Below the pieces are notes generated by a model, which made no database searches, was not told the origin of the DNA, and saw only the letters and a program-made list of their open reading frames with translations. Position numbers and translations under genes: made by a program. Of a stretch of 64,000 nucleotides of DNA, positions 33,914 through 45,792 are shown in pieces. The stretch's first letter is position 1, and every line of letters starts with the position of its first letter. This DNA is from Daedaleopsis sinensis (Eukaryota; Basidiomycota; Agaricomycetes; Polyporales; Polyporaceae), in assembly GCA_033807695.1 (NCBI GenBank), contig CM066304.1, forward strand, positions 1,426,001-1,490,000, given 5' to 3'.

Positions 33914-35999
33914 CGGTGCCTGTGTCATCAGCGACGCCGCAGGGAATCCTGTCGGCAACATCCCGAAGGACCGCGGTTTGTACATGGTCACGCGCGAACA
34001 CCCCGCTGCTGAAGGAGCGCATGCCGCCGCGCCCACCGTCGACAAGCTCACGGAGATGGAGGCACACCGCCGTCTTGGGCACATCCCCATTCGCGCAATC
34101 CGCGAGCTTGTCTCGAAGGGGTTCGTTTCCAGAATCGAGCTCACCAAGTCTGATGAAGACCAGACTTGCGACACGTGCGTGCGCGCGAAGTCTACGCGCA
34201 AACCGGTCCCTGCGACGCGTGAGGGGACGCGTGCGACAGAGCTGGGGGAGGAGGTTCACTCGGATCTGTGGGGCCCGTCGCGTGTAGCGACGCTTGGTGG
34301 ACGTAAATACTACATTACGTTCACTGACGATAAATCGAGGTTTACGGTGCTCTACCTCCTGCGGAAGAAGAGCGAAACGTTCGAGTCCTTCCAAGCCTTC
34401 GAGGCGTGGCTCGAGAATCATCTTCGCGCCCGCGTGAAGTTCCTGAACACCGATCGCGGCGGAGAGTACCTCTCTGAAGAGTTCAAGACCCATCTCGAGC
34501 AGCGTGGAATCGAGTACAAGCTTTCGATTCACGACACCCACGAGCAGGCCGGCGTATCGGAGCGGCTCAATCGCACTCTGATGGAGAAGGTCCGCGCGAT
34601 GTTGATCGCGTCTGGACAGCCGCGCTATCTCTGGGGGGAGGCAGTCATGCACGCTGTGTGGTTGAAGAACCGAACGACCACCAAAGCTCTCGGAGGACGT
34701 ACGCCGTTCGAGGCTGCGACTGGCAACGTCCCGAGCTTGCGAGCCGTTCCGGAATGAGGCGCACGAGTCTGGGTTCACAGCACGACCGATGGCAAGGTCG
34801 GCGACCGTGCAAAACCTGCGCGTTGGCTCGGATTCGACGCGCAAAGCAAGGGCCATCGTGTTTATTGGCCTGAGCAGTGGTCGGTCACTGTGGAGCGGAA
34901 CGTCCGCTTCACGCAGCCCGCTATGACTCCCCTGCCTCCGGACGACCCCGTCCAGCTTGAGGGGGAGCAAGACTCGCAACTACAAGCCGGACAGTCGCCC
35001 GACCCCGAGGAGACTTCCGACTCGGACGCTGAGGACACGACCCCGCGCCCTGGAGCCGTTTCCGTCGAACACCCGCCTGCTCCGGTCGTACAGCCGCCTC
35101 CACCTGCCCCTCCTGTTACTCGCTCAACTCGCACACGCAACCCGTCCGCACGCGTCCGGGACATCCTGTCCGGCAAGGGTGCGGATGCGGAGCTTCCCCG
35201 CGGCGTGCAGGCGCCCTCGGAAGGCCCTGCAGAACCGATAGGGGGGATGGCCATGGCTGCAAAAATGGCGGAGGAGGAAGGTCTTGACCTGTGATCGCTC
35301 GCCGAGGCGATGCGTCGCCCAGAATGGCCTCGGTGGAAGGATGCGATGGAGGAAGAGCTGCATGCTCTCGAAGCACACAAGACATGGGTGCTCGAGAAGC
35401 CACCCCCGGACGCAAACATCGTTACGTGCCACTGGGTTTTTCACGCCAAAAAGGATGCCTCTGGGTCTGTCTACCGTTACCGAGCACGACTCGTTGCGCG
35501 CGGTTTCTCGCAGATCCCGGGCATCGACTTCTTCGACACTTACGCACCAGTCGCGAAGACCGCGTCCATTCGCACCGCTCTCGCATTCGCAGCTCGCCAC
35601 GACTTCGAAGTCCATCAGCTCGACGTTAAAAGTGCCTACCTCAACGGCGAATTCGAGGAAAATGAGGTGATTTGGATGGCCGTACCCCCCGGGACCGACT
35701 TGACAAGCGACAAGTCGCTCGCGCTCCGCCTCTTACAACCGCTCTACGGCCTGAAGCAGAGCGCGAGGCACTGGCACAAGAAGCTCCTCCGCGTGCTGCA
35801 GGAGAAGCTTGCCATGTCGCAGTGCGACGTGGATCAGGCAGTGTTCTTTCGTGTACAAGACACTGACCTGATTGTCATTGTAGTCCATGTCGACGACCTA
35901 ACCATCGTCGCGTCAACGATCGCTCTCATCCGCGAGGTCAAGGAGAAGCTGCGCGAGGTATTCGAAATCTCCGACGAAGGGGAGATCCACTGGATACTA

Positions 36000-36723
36000 C
36001 ATCGGACGCCTGGGAGTAGCCAGGTTTGTGCGGGGACCTGTGAGAAAGTTACATCATAATGGCACACTAGATATGCGCTTACATTATCGTTGTAATCACT
36101 AATCTCCGACACCTGAATTAGTCTAACGCTATGGGGTTTGCCATGGCGGCTCTCAGGTGCCGTTGCGGAGTGTTAGAGCGGACGGGGCGCGCTGTTCGGG
36201 CTGGACGATGGCGGCGCGCCGATGGAGACTATCGGGCTGCGTCTGTCCGATGCGGATGCGCAGCGAGATCCCGATGGCGCTCGCAACCCAGTGGGGGCGC
36301 GATGACGTCTCTGGCGGGAGGAGGCCAAAATGGTAGCTATTGTCAGGCCTGGGAAGGCCTGGGCTGTCCATACCAGCTCAGCCCATCGGACCGCGCACGG
36401 GCAAGTAGACGTTGCCGCCCACAACGTCTCGCCCGCGCTGCTATCCCGGTCAGAGGAAGATTACCTCGGCCGTGTCATACGTACCGGTCATTGACCGATG
36501 CCCAATGTTATCCATCCGTATTGCGTGCTCTCGCACCCCCCCTGGCCATGCCCACTCATCTCCGTCAGCTCTCCCTCGCAGCTCACATTAGGAGTGCGAA
36601 AGAGCCTTTCTATGACTTTGTATACTTGTATAGCATTACGATGTATATGACATTTATTGTGCATATAACCGTAGCAAACATAGCATTATAATACATTGTA
36701 CAAGTCCCTCCGGGGGTCCGATG
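36000..36723. mobile_element. Non-autonomous Plavaka-like element B (724 bp)
   Basis: The ends are CATCGGACGCCTGGGAG on the left and, reverse-complemented, CATCGGACCCCCGGAGGG on the right. The 2-bp duplication TA lies at 35998-35999 and 36724-36725. Removal restores the RT frame (IHWIL|GFAVDRDR). No coding content seen. Confidence 0.78.
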
Positions 36724-37277
36724 TAGGCTTCGCTGTCGACCGCGACCGTCCAAACCGCACCCTCTCCCTCTCGCAGACCTCGTACATCGACTCGATTGTA
36801 TGTCGCTACGGTCTCGAGGACGCCAAGCCCGTCTCCACGCCTATGGATCCCCATTCGAACCTTTCGACGTCGCAGTCCCCTACCACCACCGCTGAAATCG
36901 CCGAAATGCGGAACGTGCCCTACCGCGAAGCGGTGGGATTGCTCATGTACGCATCTCTGGGTACGCGTCCGGACATCACGTACACCGTCGCGATCTTGTC
37001 GCGCTACTCGGACAACCCTGGTCGTGCGCACTGGGATGCCGTCCGCCGCGTCCTGCGCTACCTCAAAGGGACTCGGATGTTGCGCCTGATGTACGGCGCG
37101 AAGGCACTCGACCTCGTCGGCTACACCGACGCCGGGACGCTGCTTGACTTCGTACCACCACCTTCAGAATTTTTCCCACGCTTCAGCCTTACAGGGGAGG
37201 CGGACACGTGTGGACCTTTCTGGCCTACTGGTACTAGATAGTTACTATACGAACCTCTGGGCAGCACATCTTAGACT

Positions 37278-38972
37278 ATGTCCTGGAAAACTCAGCATGG
37301 ATACTCGAAGCCGTCGGGGACAGCAGCGGAGCGACTTCGTCAAGTCACAGGCGCCGGTGCCAGCGCGACGGCGCCTACAGCAACGACGAGGAAGAAGGCG
37401 AAGTCGGCGGCGACACCCTCGCGACAGCAACTCTTCAGCGAGGCCGAACAACACCTACCAGACCTAGAGGCGGCCCTCGTCTTCTTACGCAAGCACATGC
37501 TGGTCCCGGAAGGCGACTCCGCCATCTCCAGCTCGGCACTAACGACGGGGCTACTGCACCTTGCCCTGGCGTCACCGTCCGCCGACCTTGCGCGGAAGAG
37601 CCTGATCGCTTTCGCCTACCTCGCCGACGCGGCCTTCGACAAGAAGCTTGATGGAAAACTAGTGGCGGGAGTAGCGGAGAGGATCGAGGCGCAGCTGACT
37701 CTCAGACTCGACGAACATGTGGAGAAGGTCGAAAACGAGATCGCGACCGGAACAGAGGGCATGGAAGAGGCCGTGAAGGAGATGAGATTGGGCGCGGGAC
37801 AGCTCCGGGAAGCATGCAAGAAGCTCGAAGCGGCGGAGGCGGCACTGGCGGGAGCGAGGGAGGAGATCATGCAGACGCGAGCCACGGGGCTGCCGGTCGG
37901 TACGTCCTTCACTACCTCCCTTCCTGTCACACTGGATGCCGCCCCCGTGCGTACACGGCGGGCGGTGGACCTCGCGGACTTGCTCCAACGGCAAGTTCTC
38001 GTCCGCGGGGTCGCGCTGAAGGGCCAGGACGGGAGCCCGCTGTCCGACCGAGAGGCGTTGGAACGAGCACGACAAGCCGTCGATCTGATGGCGGGGGAAG
38101 GCCTGACACCGCCCAAGGACGCCGCCTTCGACACCGCCAAGATACAACGCTACGGCGACCTCGTCCTCACATCCGCCACTCGCGACATGGCCCGGTGGCT
38201 CGCCAATCCTAACGTCAAAGCCTCGTTCACCCGCAAGATGGGCACCGCAGCAACGATCGTCGCCCGGACCTACCAGCTCGTCGCGGAGTACGTCCCAGTG
38301 GAGTTCAATCCGGGCAGCACGCAGGAGCTGCGCAAGCTCGAGCAGGCCCACGACCTCCGCGACGGCGCCATAGTACAAGCCGAATGGATTAGGGCGGTAG
38401 AAAAACGATACCCGGGGCAGAGGCGGGCCTTTTTGAAACTAACGTTCAACAGTGTCGACCAAGCGAACCTCGCCCTTAGGGGCCTCTCCTTTGCAGGTCG
38501 CAAGGTCATCGTCCGGCGTGACATCAAAGAACCATGTCGCTGCCTAAACTGTCAAGGTTACGACGGCCACCTCGCGCGGGACTGCCCCGCCCGTCAGCCG
38601 GTCTGCGCGAACTGCGCCGGCCACCATGCCACCCCGCAGTGCATGATCAAGGACCCCGCACTCTACCGGTGCGCGAACTGCGATGAAGACGGACACGCAG
38701 CGTGGGATCGCGCGTGCCCCACGTACAGAAAAAAGGTGCGCGACTTTGCTGCACGACGCGCTGACACAGGCTTCAGATTCTTCGTCACAAACGAACCGTT
38801 TACCTGGGTCACCGACGATGACGTCCTCGCTCGCGCCCCGCCTCCACCGTCGCTCTGGGAGCACATTGCACATCAATTCCCGGCGGACCCGACGACGCAA
38901 GGCCCACGGCAGGCTAACATCGATGCGTTCTTTGGCGCCCCGCCCCGGGACCCGCCCCCCGCTACGTACTGA
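37278..38972 (+). CDS. Non-LTR ORF1, Gag-like nucleic-acid-binding protein (564 aa)
   Basis: One open frame. The N-terminal 60 residues are basic and low-complexity; residues about 150-200 form a long predicted coiled coil (EHVEKVENEIATGTEGMEE, KKLEAAEAALAGAREEIMQ). A central globular part ends with three zinc knuckles near residues 420-480: CLNCQGYDGHLARDC, CANCAGHHATPQC and CANCDEDGHAAWDRAC. Such ORF1 proteins coat the element RNA and chaperone reverse transcription. The frame is intact. It overlaps the upstream-open part of ORF2 by about 55 bases in another frame. Confidence 0.92.
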   Translation: MSWKTQHGYSKPSGTAAERLRQVTGAGASATAPTATTRKKAKSAATPSRQQLFSEAEQHLPDLEAALVFLRKHMLVPEGDSAISSSALTTGLLHLALASPSADLARKSLIAFAYLADAAFDKKLDGKLVAGVAERIEAQLTLRLDEHVEKVENEIATGTEGMEEAVKEMRLGAGQLREACKKLEAAEAALAGAREEIMQTRATGLPVGTSFTTSLPVTLDAAPVRTRRAVDLADLLQRQVLVRGVALKGQDGSPLSDREALERARQAVDLMAGEGLTPPKDAAFDTAKIQRYGDLVLTSATRDMARWLANPNVKASFTRKMGTAATIVARTYQLVAEYVPVEFNPGSTQELRKLEQAHDLRDGAIVQAEWIRAVEKRYPGQRRAFLKLTFNSVDQANLALRGLSFAGRKVIVRRDIKEPCRCLNCQGYDGHLARDCPARQPVCANCAGHHATPQCMIKDPALYRCANCDEDGHAAWDRACPTYRKKVRDFAARRADTGFRFFVTNEPFTWVTDDDVLARAPPPPSLWEHIAHQFPADPTTQGPRQANIDAFFGAPPRDPPPATY

Positions 38973-41900
38973 TCGCTGCGCCCACCCCGCTATTGCGTAT
39001 TTGGCAGCAGAATATCAACAAGTCCCTCGATGGACAACTGGAGCTCCTTCACAGTGCCTCGCCGACGGACTACGACGTCATCGCCATTCAGGAGCCGTAC
39101 CTGGACCATCTCAAGAACACGCGGAGCACGGCGCACTGGAGAGTCGTGTACCCGGCCGTCCGAGACAGAGACACCGCCGGGCGTACGCGCACCGTCCTCC
39201 TCATCAACACGCGCATATCGACCAACACGTGGACACCCGCCAGCGTCCCGCACCCAGACATCACCGCGGTATCCATCAAGACGGCCGGGGCAACACTCCA
39301 TCTTTTCAACCTCTACGTAGACGGCGCCCAGGACACGGCCATTCACGCGGCCACGAGGGCAGCCCGCTCACTCACCGAGGCAGGAGAGGGCGAGAACCAC
39401 GTCGTGTGGCTCGGGGATTTCAACCGTCACCATCCAAGCTGGGACGATCCGGCCAACCACCAACTCTTCTTCCGACAGAACCTCGTGCGCGCTGAACTAC
39501 TGATCAACAGGGTCGCAGACTTGGGGATGGAGATGGCCCTCCCTCCGTCCCTGGCTACGCTGGAGTCTATGAACTCGAAGTCTCGCACCCGCCCTGACAA
39601 CGTTTTCTGCTCGGAGGCCCTGCTGGAGCGCCTTCGATCCTGCAGGGTCGCCGAGGAGTTACGCCCGATACTCACTGACCACTTCCCCATTCTGACAGTG
39701 TTCGAGCTCCCGACGGAAGCCACTCCCCCGCGAGTCAGACGCGACTTCCGCAAGGTCGACTGGGCCGACTTTGAAGCAGCGCTCGCGTCGAAACTAGGCG
39801 CCCGGGACCACACCGGCGACATTACGACAACACAACACTTCGATGATGCGCTCGACCAGCTCATGTCCGATCTGCAGGCCACAGTTGCAGAGCACGTCCC
39901 GCTCTCCCCAGACACCCCTTTCGCGAAGCGGTGGTGGTCGAAGGAACTGACCAAGATGCGTAGGGAGAAGGAGAGACTGGGGAAGGTGTCACATCAACAC
40001 AGGGGGACGCGAACGCACCCGTCGCACGCTGAGTACAGACGCTACCGAAACCGTTATACTGACGCGATACGTGCAGCGAAGGGCGACCACTGGAAGACCT
40101 GGATCGACTCGGTCGATGCCAGGACGATCTGGGATGCTAACCGGTTTCTCAAGACAGGATCGACAGACGGAGGCCGCTCGCGTATCCCCCCACTGAACGT
40201 GGTCGATCAGGACGGGCGGCAGAAGGTCGTCACCTCGAACACGGACAAGAGCGAGGAGTTTTACCGGTCCTTCTTCCTCCCCTCAGGCGACGTACCGGTC
40301 CCGGGAGGCCCGTACCCGCCACCGAAGTTCGCTTTCCGCCCGATTACAGACGAGCAAGTACGACGAGCTATCAAGTCGCTCCGCTCTTTCAAGGCACCTG
40401 GACCAGACGCCGTCCCGAACGAAGTCTACAAACACTGCGTCGACACCCTGACCCCGGTTCTAGGACGACTCTTCCGAGCGACATTCGCCCTTCAATACTA
40501 TCCTGACCGATGGAAGATATCGGATACAGTGGTGCTCAAGAAGCCCGGAAAGACAGACTACACGGCAACCAAGGCGTGGAGGCCAATCGCGTTGCTCAAC
40601 TGCGCGTCCAAGATCCTCTCGCGGTGCGTAGCGGACGTGCTCGTTTTTGAGGCTGAAAGACACTTGCTTCTAGCCAACCTCGTTACGAAGACCATCAAAG
40701 ATGCCTGGAGACAGCGAAAAGCCGCGTCAGTAGTATTCCTCGACATCAAGTCCGCTTTCCCGGCGGCCGTCCCAGAGCGGCTGTTCCACAATCTGCGAAC
40801 GCGAGGAGTCCCGGCGGAATACGTCGACTGGCTGCGTGCCAAGCTCAGTGGCAGAAAGACGTGCCTGAAGTTCGACGACTTCGAATCGGAGTTGTTTGAG
40901 ATCGAGAGCGGGATCGATCAAGGATGCCCGCTCTCGGTCATTCTCTACGCTTTTTATAACTCTGACCTTATCGACAGCGCGAGAACCAAGGGGGGCGAGC
41001 TGGCGGTAGGTTCGATGGACGACGTGGCACTCGTCACAACCGGCACCACTTTCGCGGACTGCCATGACAAGATACGCGATTTCCTAGAGCGCCCCGATGG
41101 CGGCAACGACTGGTCTATCACCCACAACTCCGCTTACTCCCTGGACAAGTTCGGCCTAGTGAACTGCAAGGCGCTCATCAAGACGAGAGGACCAGATCTG
41201 CACTTGTCGGACGGTACGGTGGTGCCTGCGGCTGCGTTTCATCGCTTTCTAGGGGTCCTGGTGGACCAGAATCTCAAATTTCGGGAGCAAACCGCGCTGG
41301 CGCACTCGAAAGGCGCAAAATGGGTGGCGCTGCTGCGCCGACTCGCGAACACACGCAACGGCCTCACGTTGGGCGTCGTGAGGCGGTTGTATCTGGCAGT
41401 CGTGGTTCCTAGCATGTTATACGCATCTGACACATTCCTCACCCCAGTTCGCAGACTAGGCGGCCAGAAGCGCAACCACGGCTCCGTTGGCAACATACGG
41501 CGACTCGCTCGGGTGCAGAGGCAAGCACTTCTGGTAATGACGGGCGCACTTCGATCCACAGCCACGGACGCCCTCGAGGCGCACGCCAACCTTCTCCCCT
41601 TCGACCTCCTCGTAGATAAGTTGGCGCACCGCGCCGCGGTGCGCCTGTGCTCTCTCCCCCGCTCCCACCCGCTCGCAGCTCACGTACAAAAGGCCGGCCG
41701 GAAGCTCGTCCGCCGTCACCGCTCCTCCGTTCACGAGCTCCTCGACGCGTACAAGCCCTTCCTCGACTACAAGCACACCGAACGGATCCAGCCGGCACGC
41801 CTCCACCCGCGATGGACCCCGAAGCACCGTGTCCGGGTCATCAGAGACCGCGAGAAGGCGATCAAGGACGACCCCAAGTGGGCGAGACGCGGGGCGTATC

Positions 41901-42556
41901 GAGTCTATACAGACGGGTCCGACATCGACGGTGCGGTCGGCGCGGCGGCCCTCCTTTACACCCCGGGGCGCAGCCGTCCCAGGGTGCTCCGGTATCACCT
42001 CGGTCCATCAACTCGGCACACAGTCTACGAGGCGGAGATAGTCGCTACCATCCTCGCCTTGGTCCTCCTCTTAGCGGTGCGCGCGCCCATGAAACGCGCA
42101 TCGATCGCTCTCGACAACACTGCCGCCATCCAGGCTTCAGAGCTACGCTCGGCGGCCCCCGGCCGCTACCTCACTGACATCTTCCACAGCTATGTCAACA
42201 AACTGCGGAGGGCGCGCCAGGGCCTCAAGCTCACGCTCCGATGGGTCCCCGGGCACGAAGACGTGGAAGGTAACGAGGCGGCGGACGAGGCGGCGAAGGA
42301 GGCGGCCGGCGGCCGCTCAAGCCCGCCGCAGTCCCTCCCCCGCGAGCTGCGGAAGCCCCTGCCACTCAGTATCTCGAGAGCGCGCCAGAACTATGCGCAG
42401 GAGCTTGAGCGGAAGGCTCGGGAACGTTGGCACGCATCTAAACGGGGCACCCGCATGGCGCCGGTGGACAGCAAACTGCCGTCCAAGAAGTATCTCGCAC
42501 TGACAGACTCTCTCCCTCGCAGACACATCAGTAGACCTGCAATTCTACTGAGAGCC

Positions 42557-42682
42557 CTGACCCAGGAGTCTCAGTAGCTATCAGCAGCTGTCAGCAACTA
42601 ACCGTCAGGAGTCTCTTGTCAGGACTCAGCTCAACGAAATGTGGTGGTTGTCAGTACCTGTCAGCTTTCTCAGGGCGGTCAG
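42557..42682. repeat. Sub-terminal GTCAG repeat cluster, Plavaka 2 left end
   Basis: GTCAG or its complement occurs at least six times here, with matching copies at 49130-49170 near the other end. This is a candidate binding array for the transposase or companion protein, by analogy with CACTA elements. Confidence 0.6.
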
Positions 42683-42799
42683 AAGCAATTGTCGTGAACC
42701 ATGAGTCTATACATCTTAGTAGTAGAATAGTATCGCTCTAGCATCAACGTGAAGTGCAACTGTAATCTTGTCTAATAACGCAGTTGATAGACATATTGC

Positions 42800-45540
42800 T
42801 TAAGCGTGCAGCGGAGAAGTGGGCGGATCGACCGCCATATACACATCGCCTTCGGAATCGACATCATCGACAGGTTTGCCCTTCACCTTGCGTAGCATAC
42901 GCTGAACCTGAGGGACAGCTTCCCAAGCATTGTCCACCAATCCGTCGAACCGATGCGCACTCGCCAAGAGCCCCGCAACTGATCCTTTGCGCATCTTACT
43001 AGTCTTGTCTTGCACGTGCTTCTTGGCAAAGTCGTCCTCGTCGGCGACAAAAGCCCCCGTCTCGTACATCTTGAACGCACGAGTAACCTGTGATCACTAT
43101 AGGTCAATGCATGCTAACCAGTGACATGGTATATCATGTACGTACAGCAACTCCAGCGAGAGATAGCGCTCCAACGGGGTACGTTGTCTTGATAGTCGCA
43201 CCCTTGGTCGCCGCGAAATGATATCCTAGCATGTCCACGAAATAGCGGGACTGCATCGCACCGCGAGCCTTGGACGGGTCCTGTAATGCAGAAGGGATGA
43301 GTCAAAATGATATCGTGCGAAGACAGATATAGATGACCGTACGAGGATGTTCGGCTCGTTGTACATGGCCTCACCACCACGCATAAGTGCGTCCTTGGCC
43401 CATGTCCGAATTGCAGCACGGTCTTTGAGGTCCTGCTCAGCTATCTCCGCCTCGAGCAGCTTGATGGCGAAGGTTTGAAAGCCGCCTCGCCATTCGTAGA
43501 CTTGCTGGCGAGTCTACAAAGAGATCTTGTGAGCGAGAAGAGTAAATGTGTCGAGCAGAGCAATGGATATACGTAGACATAGATCCTATGGCTGCGTGTG
43601 AGCTGGCATTCGATACGCGGATGGTATTTGGTGATGAGCGTCTGCAGGGTCTTGAGGTACAAGTCATTCGTGACGTCGTCGAGATCCCAGGGATCATCAC
43701 GAGCACCAAAGAATTTGATCAGCGAAGGTATGATCTTGCTCCAGATGGTAGGTTTCACCCAGTCAGGCAGGGCGTCGATGCCGCGAGACTTCTCGGTAGG
43801 TACATGAGTCTTGGGCGCGCGTTTGGATTTCTTCTTCTTTGAGGGGCTCACGACTTCGTCACCCGAGATCTCAGCATCCGGGATCACGGTGACAAGCTAC
43901 GCAAGTGTCAGTGCATTCGAAGCAATCACTTGTGTTCGAATGCTGCTTACTGTGTTCGCACGAGACGTCTGATGCTTCCCTGCAGCAGGGCGAGACGTGC
44001 GCACCTGGTCGTCATCCAAGCCACCTATCTCCTCGTCCGAGAGGGCCGTGTGCTGAGTGCGGTTCTTCGGAGCTGCAGTGTTTGCGGCGGGTTCGCTGCT
44101 AGCGTCAGTCAGGGAACCAGGCCGAGTCTGGTCGAGATCCGGGAACAAGGTGGTGTACAGGTCATCTTCGTCTTCGAACTGAAGACCGAGCTTGGATGAT
44201 GTCGACGAACTACCCATGCCTTTCTCCTTAGCTGGTGTGGCCGTCTGGTGGAGAAGGCCCGCAGCCTCTTGTCGCAGTTGTTCACGAAAGTCGGGCGTGA
44301 ACGCATCGCCCTTCGAAGACTTGTTCTTTTTGGGGGCGGGTGCAGCACTGGATATGCACTGTAAGTTCGGTGTAGTAGCGCAATCTCGGGGCGCATGAAC
44401 ATACCTGGGGGTAGCTTGACGTTTCGCTGGGGTAACAGGATGCGCGGCCCGCAGCGCGTTGCGTGCTTCCTGCACCCTCCGCTTCTTCTTTTGGGCTTCG
44501 GTGAGGGTCTATAACGTAGAACACCATCGACATGATGAATGAAGTAGCGGGATGCCGTAGACGTACCACTGTAGCTTTGCGATGAGGCGGCACCGAGTCA
44601 TCTTTGGCCTCCCGGGCTTGTGCCCTGGCGGCATTGGTCGCTTGGGTAATGGCAGCCTGAGTTGCAGCCCAACGATTCATGGAGGTATTGTAGACGTATT
44701 GTAGGCTCTCAGTACGCACCTTTTTGCCCTTCGAAGTCGAGGTAGCACGGCGGGATCTTGTTTGAGGTGCATGCTCCGATTCATCGGAGCTCGAGTCGTC
44801 GATTCTGGTGCCTACCTCGTACTCATCTCCTCCTCCCAGCTCCTCATCTCCGTCAAGATCCTCGTCTCCGGCTCCTTGCTCAGCGTCTTCAGTCAGGTCG
44901 TCTGTGCGATTGGGATGAGGGTCAGCAAGTAGGTCGTAGTAGTGGTGTAGAGAGGTGAAGTTGCAGTGGGCGCTGCATTGCTGGGAACCGCCCCGTGCGC
45001 CGTGTGAGTTCCCGGAAGCGCGAACGCCCACAGTAGGCAACAAGGCTCGCAAGCGACGCGTACGTACTCAGTATCGGACTCTCATGACCATCCTCTTGCA
45101 TAGGTGAGTCCGGCGGGTCATCCAGCAGCAGCAGGCCGGCCTCGTTGTCCTGTTCACGCTGAGCTTGCATGGCAGCAATGCGTTTGACACCCGCCACGAC
45201 CCGATCTTCTTCTTGCTGCTTCTGTAACGCCTTGCTCTTCTTCGTTTCGCGCTTCTGCTGTGCCTTTTGCGAGATCTCCTGCTTAGTCTGCCGTGCTAAC
45301 CCTGCTTCAACTCCAGGATGACGGCCGCGCGTTTTGGGGCGCATATCGTACTTCGAGGCCACCACAGTGGGCGGCGGGTCACTGTCTGCACCCTAATTCG
45401 GGCACGCAGAGGCGTCAGGTAAGTACCGCATCTCATAACCATGGGCCCGGAAGACGTACCATATCTGATCCTCCGTGATGCGGTGCCTCATCAGGCGATT
45501 CGCGATCTTCGTCTGGAGGCTTTGTTGCGGACTTAGCCAT
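42800..45540 (-). CDS. Plavaka 2 companion protein (719 aa, nine exons)
   Basis: Complement of exons 45460-45540, 45068-45392, 44567-44901, 44405-44508, 43951-44347, 43573-43896, 43343-43513, 43146-43280 and 42800-43087; all GT-AG, phases agree, no stop. A tenth intron (44657-44719, 63 bp, in frame) is possible and would remove 21 residues. The first half is disordered and strongly charged (QKAQQKRETKKSKALQKQQE; acidic DEDLDGDEELGGGDEYE; KKKKSKRAPK). The second half is a folded domain: LPDWVKPTIWSKIIPSLIKF, DPWDLDDVTNDLYLKTLQ, VYEWRGGFQTFAIKLLEA, ARGAMQSRYFVDMLGYHFAA, YPVGALSLAGVAVTRAFKMY. From memory it resembles a mushroom family labelled DUF6532; check the number. It shows no clear similarity to the Plavaka 1 companion. 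A DNA-binding helper role is inference. Confidence 0.8.
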
Positions 45541-45792
45541 CTCGGAATCGAAGCACGTCTCTGGCTATATGACGGTGAACTAGATGCCTCCGATTGCCGG
45601 AGTGTGATGGAGCTGAACGGTGCGAGTTTGGTGGCAGGATGGAATGGCGAAAGGTCTGGAGAAAAGTGGCTGCCGTCCGTAGGGGAATTGTTTGGACATG
45701 TATGGACAAGGTATGACTCAGCGCCCAAAATCTCCCCTTCAACGTTAAGTGTCTCGTCACTGACCAGCAATCTTTCTACAGTTATCTGCAGC
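45541..45792. promoter_or_regulatory. Bidirectional promoter gap of Plavaka 2
   Basis: This 252 bp lies between the divergent start codons of the companion and transposase genes. Its length closely matches the 246-bp gap in Plavaka 1. Confidence 0.6.

Noticed and set aside
34890..35294. Separate gene between integrase and RT
   Set aside because: It is just the Copia pol frame between its two in-frame TGA codons.
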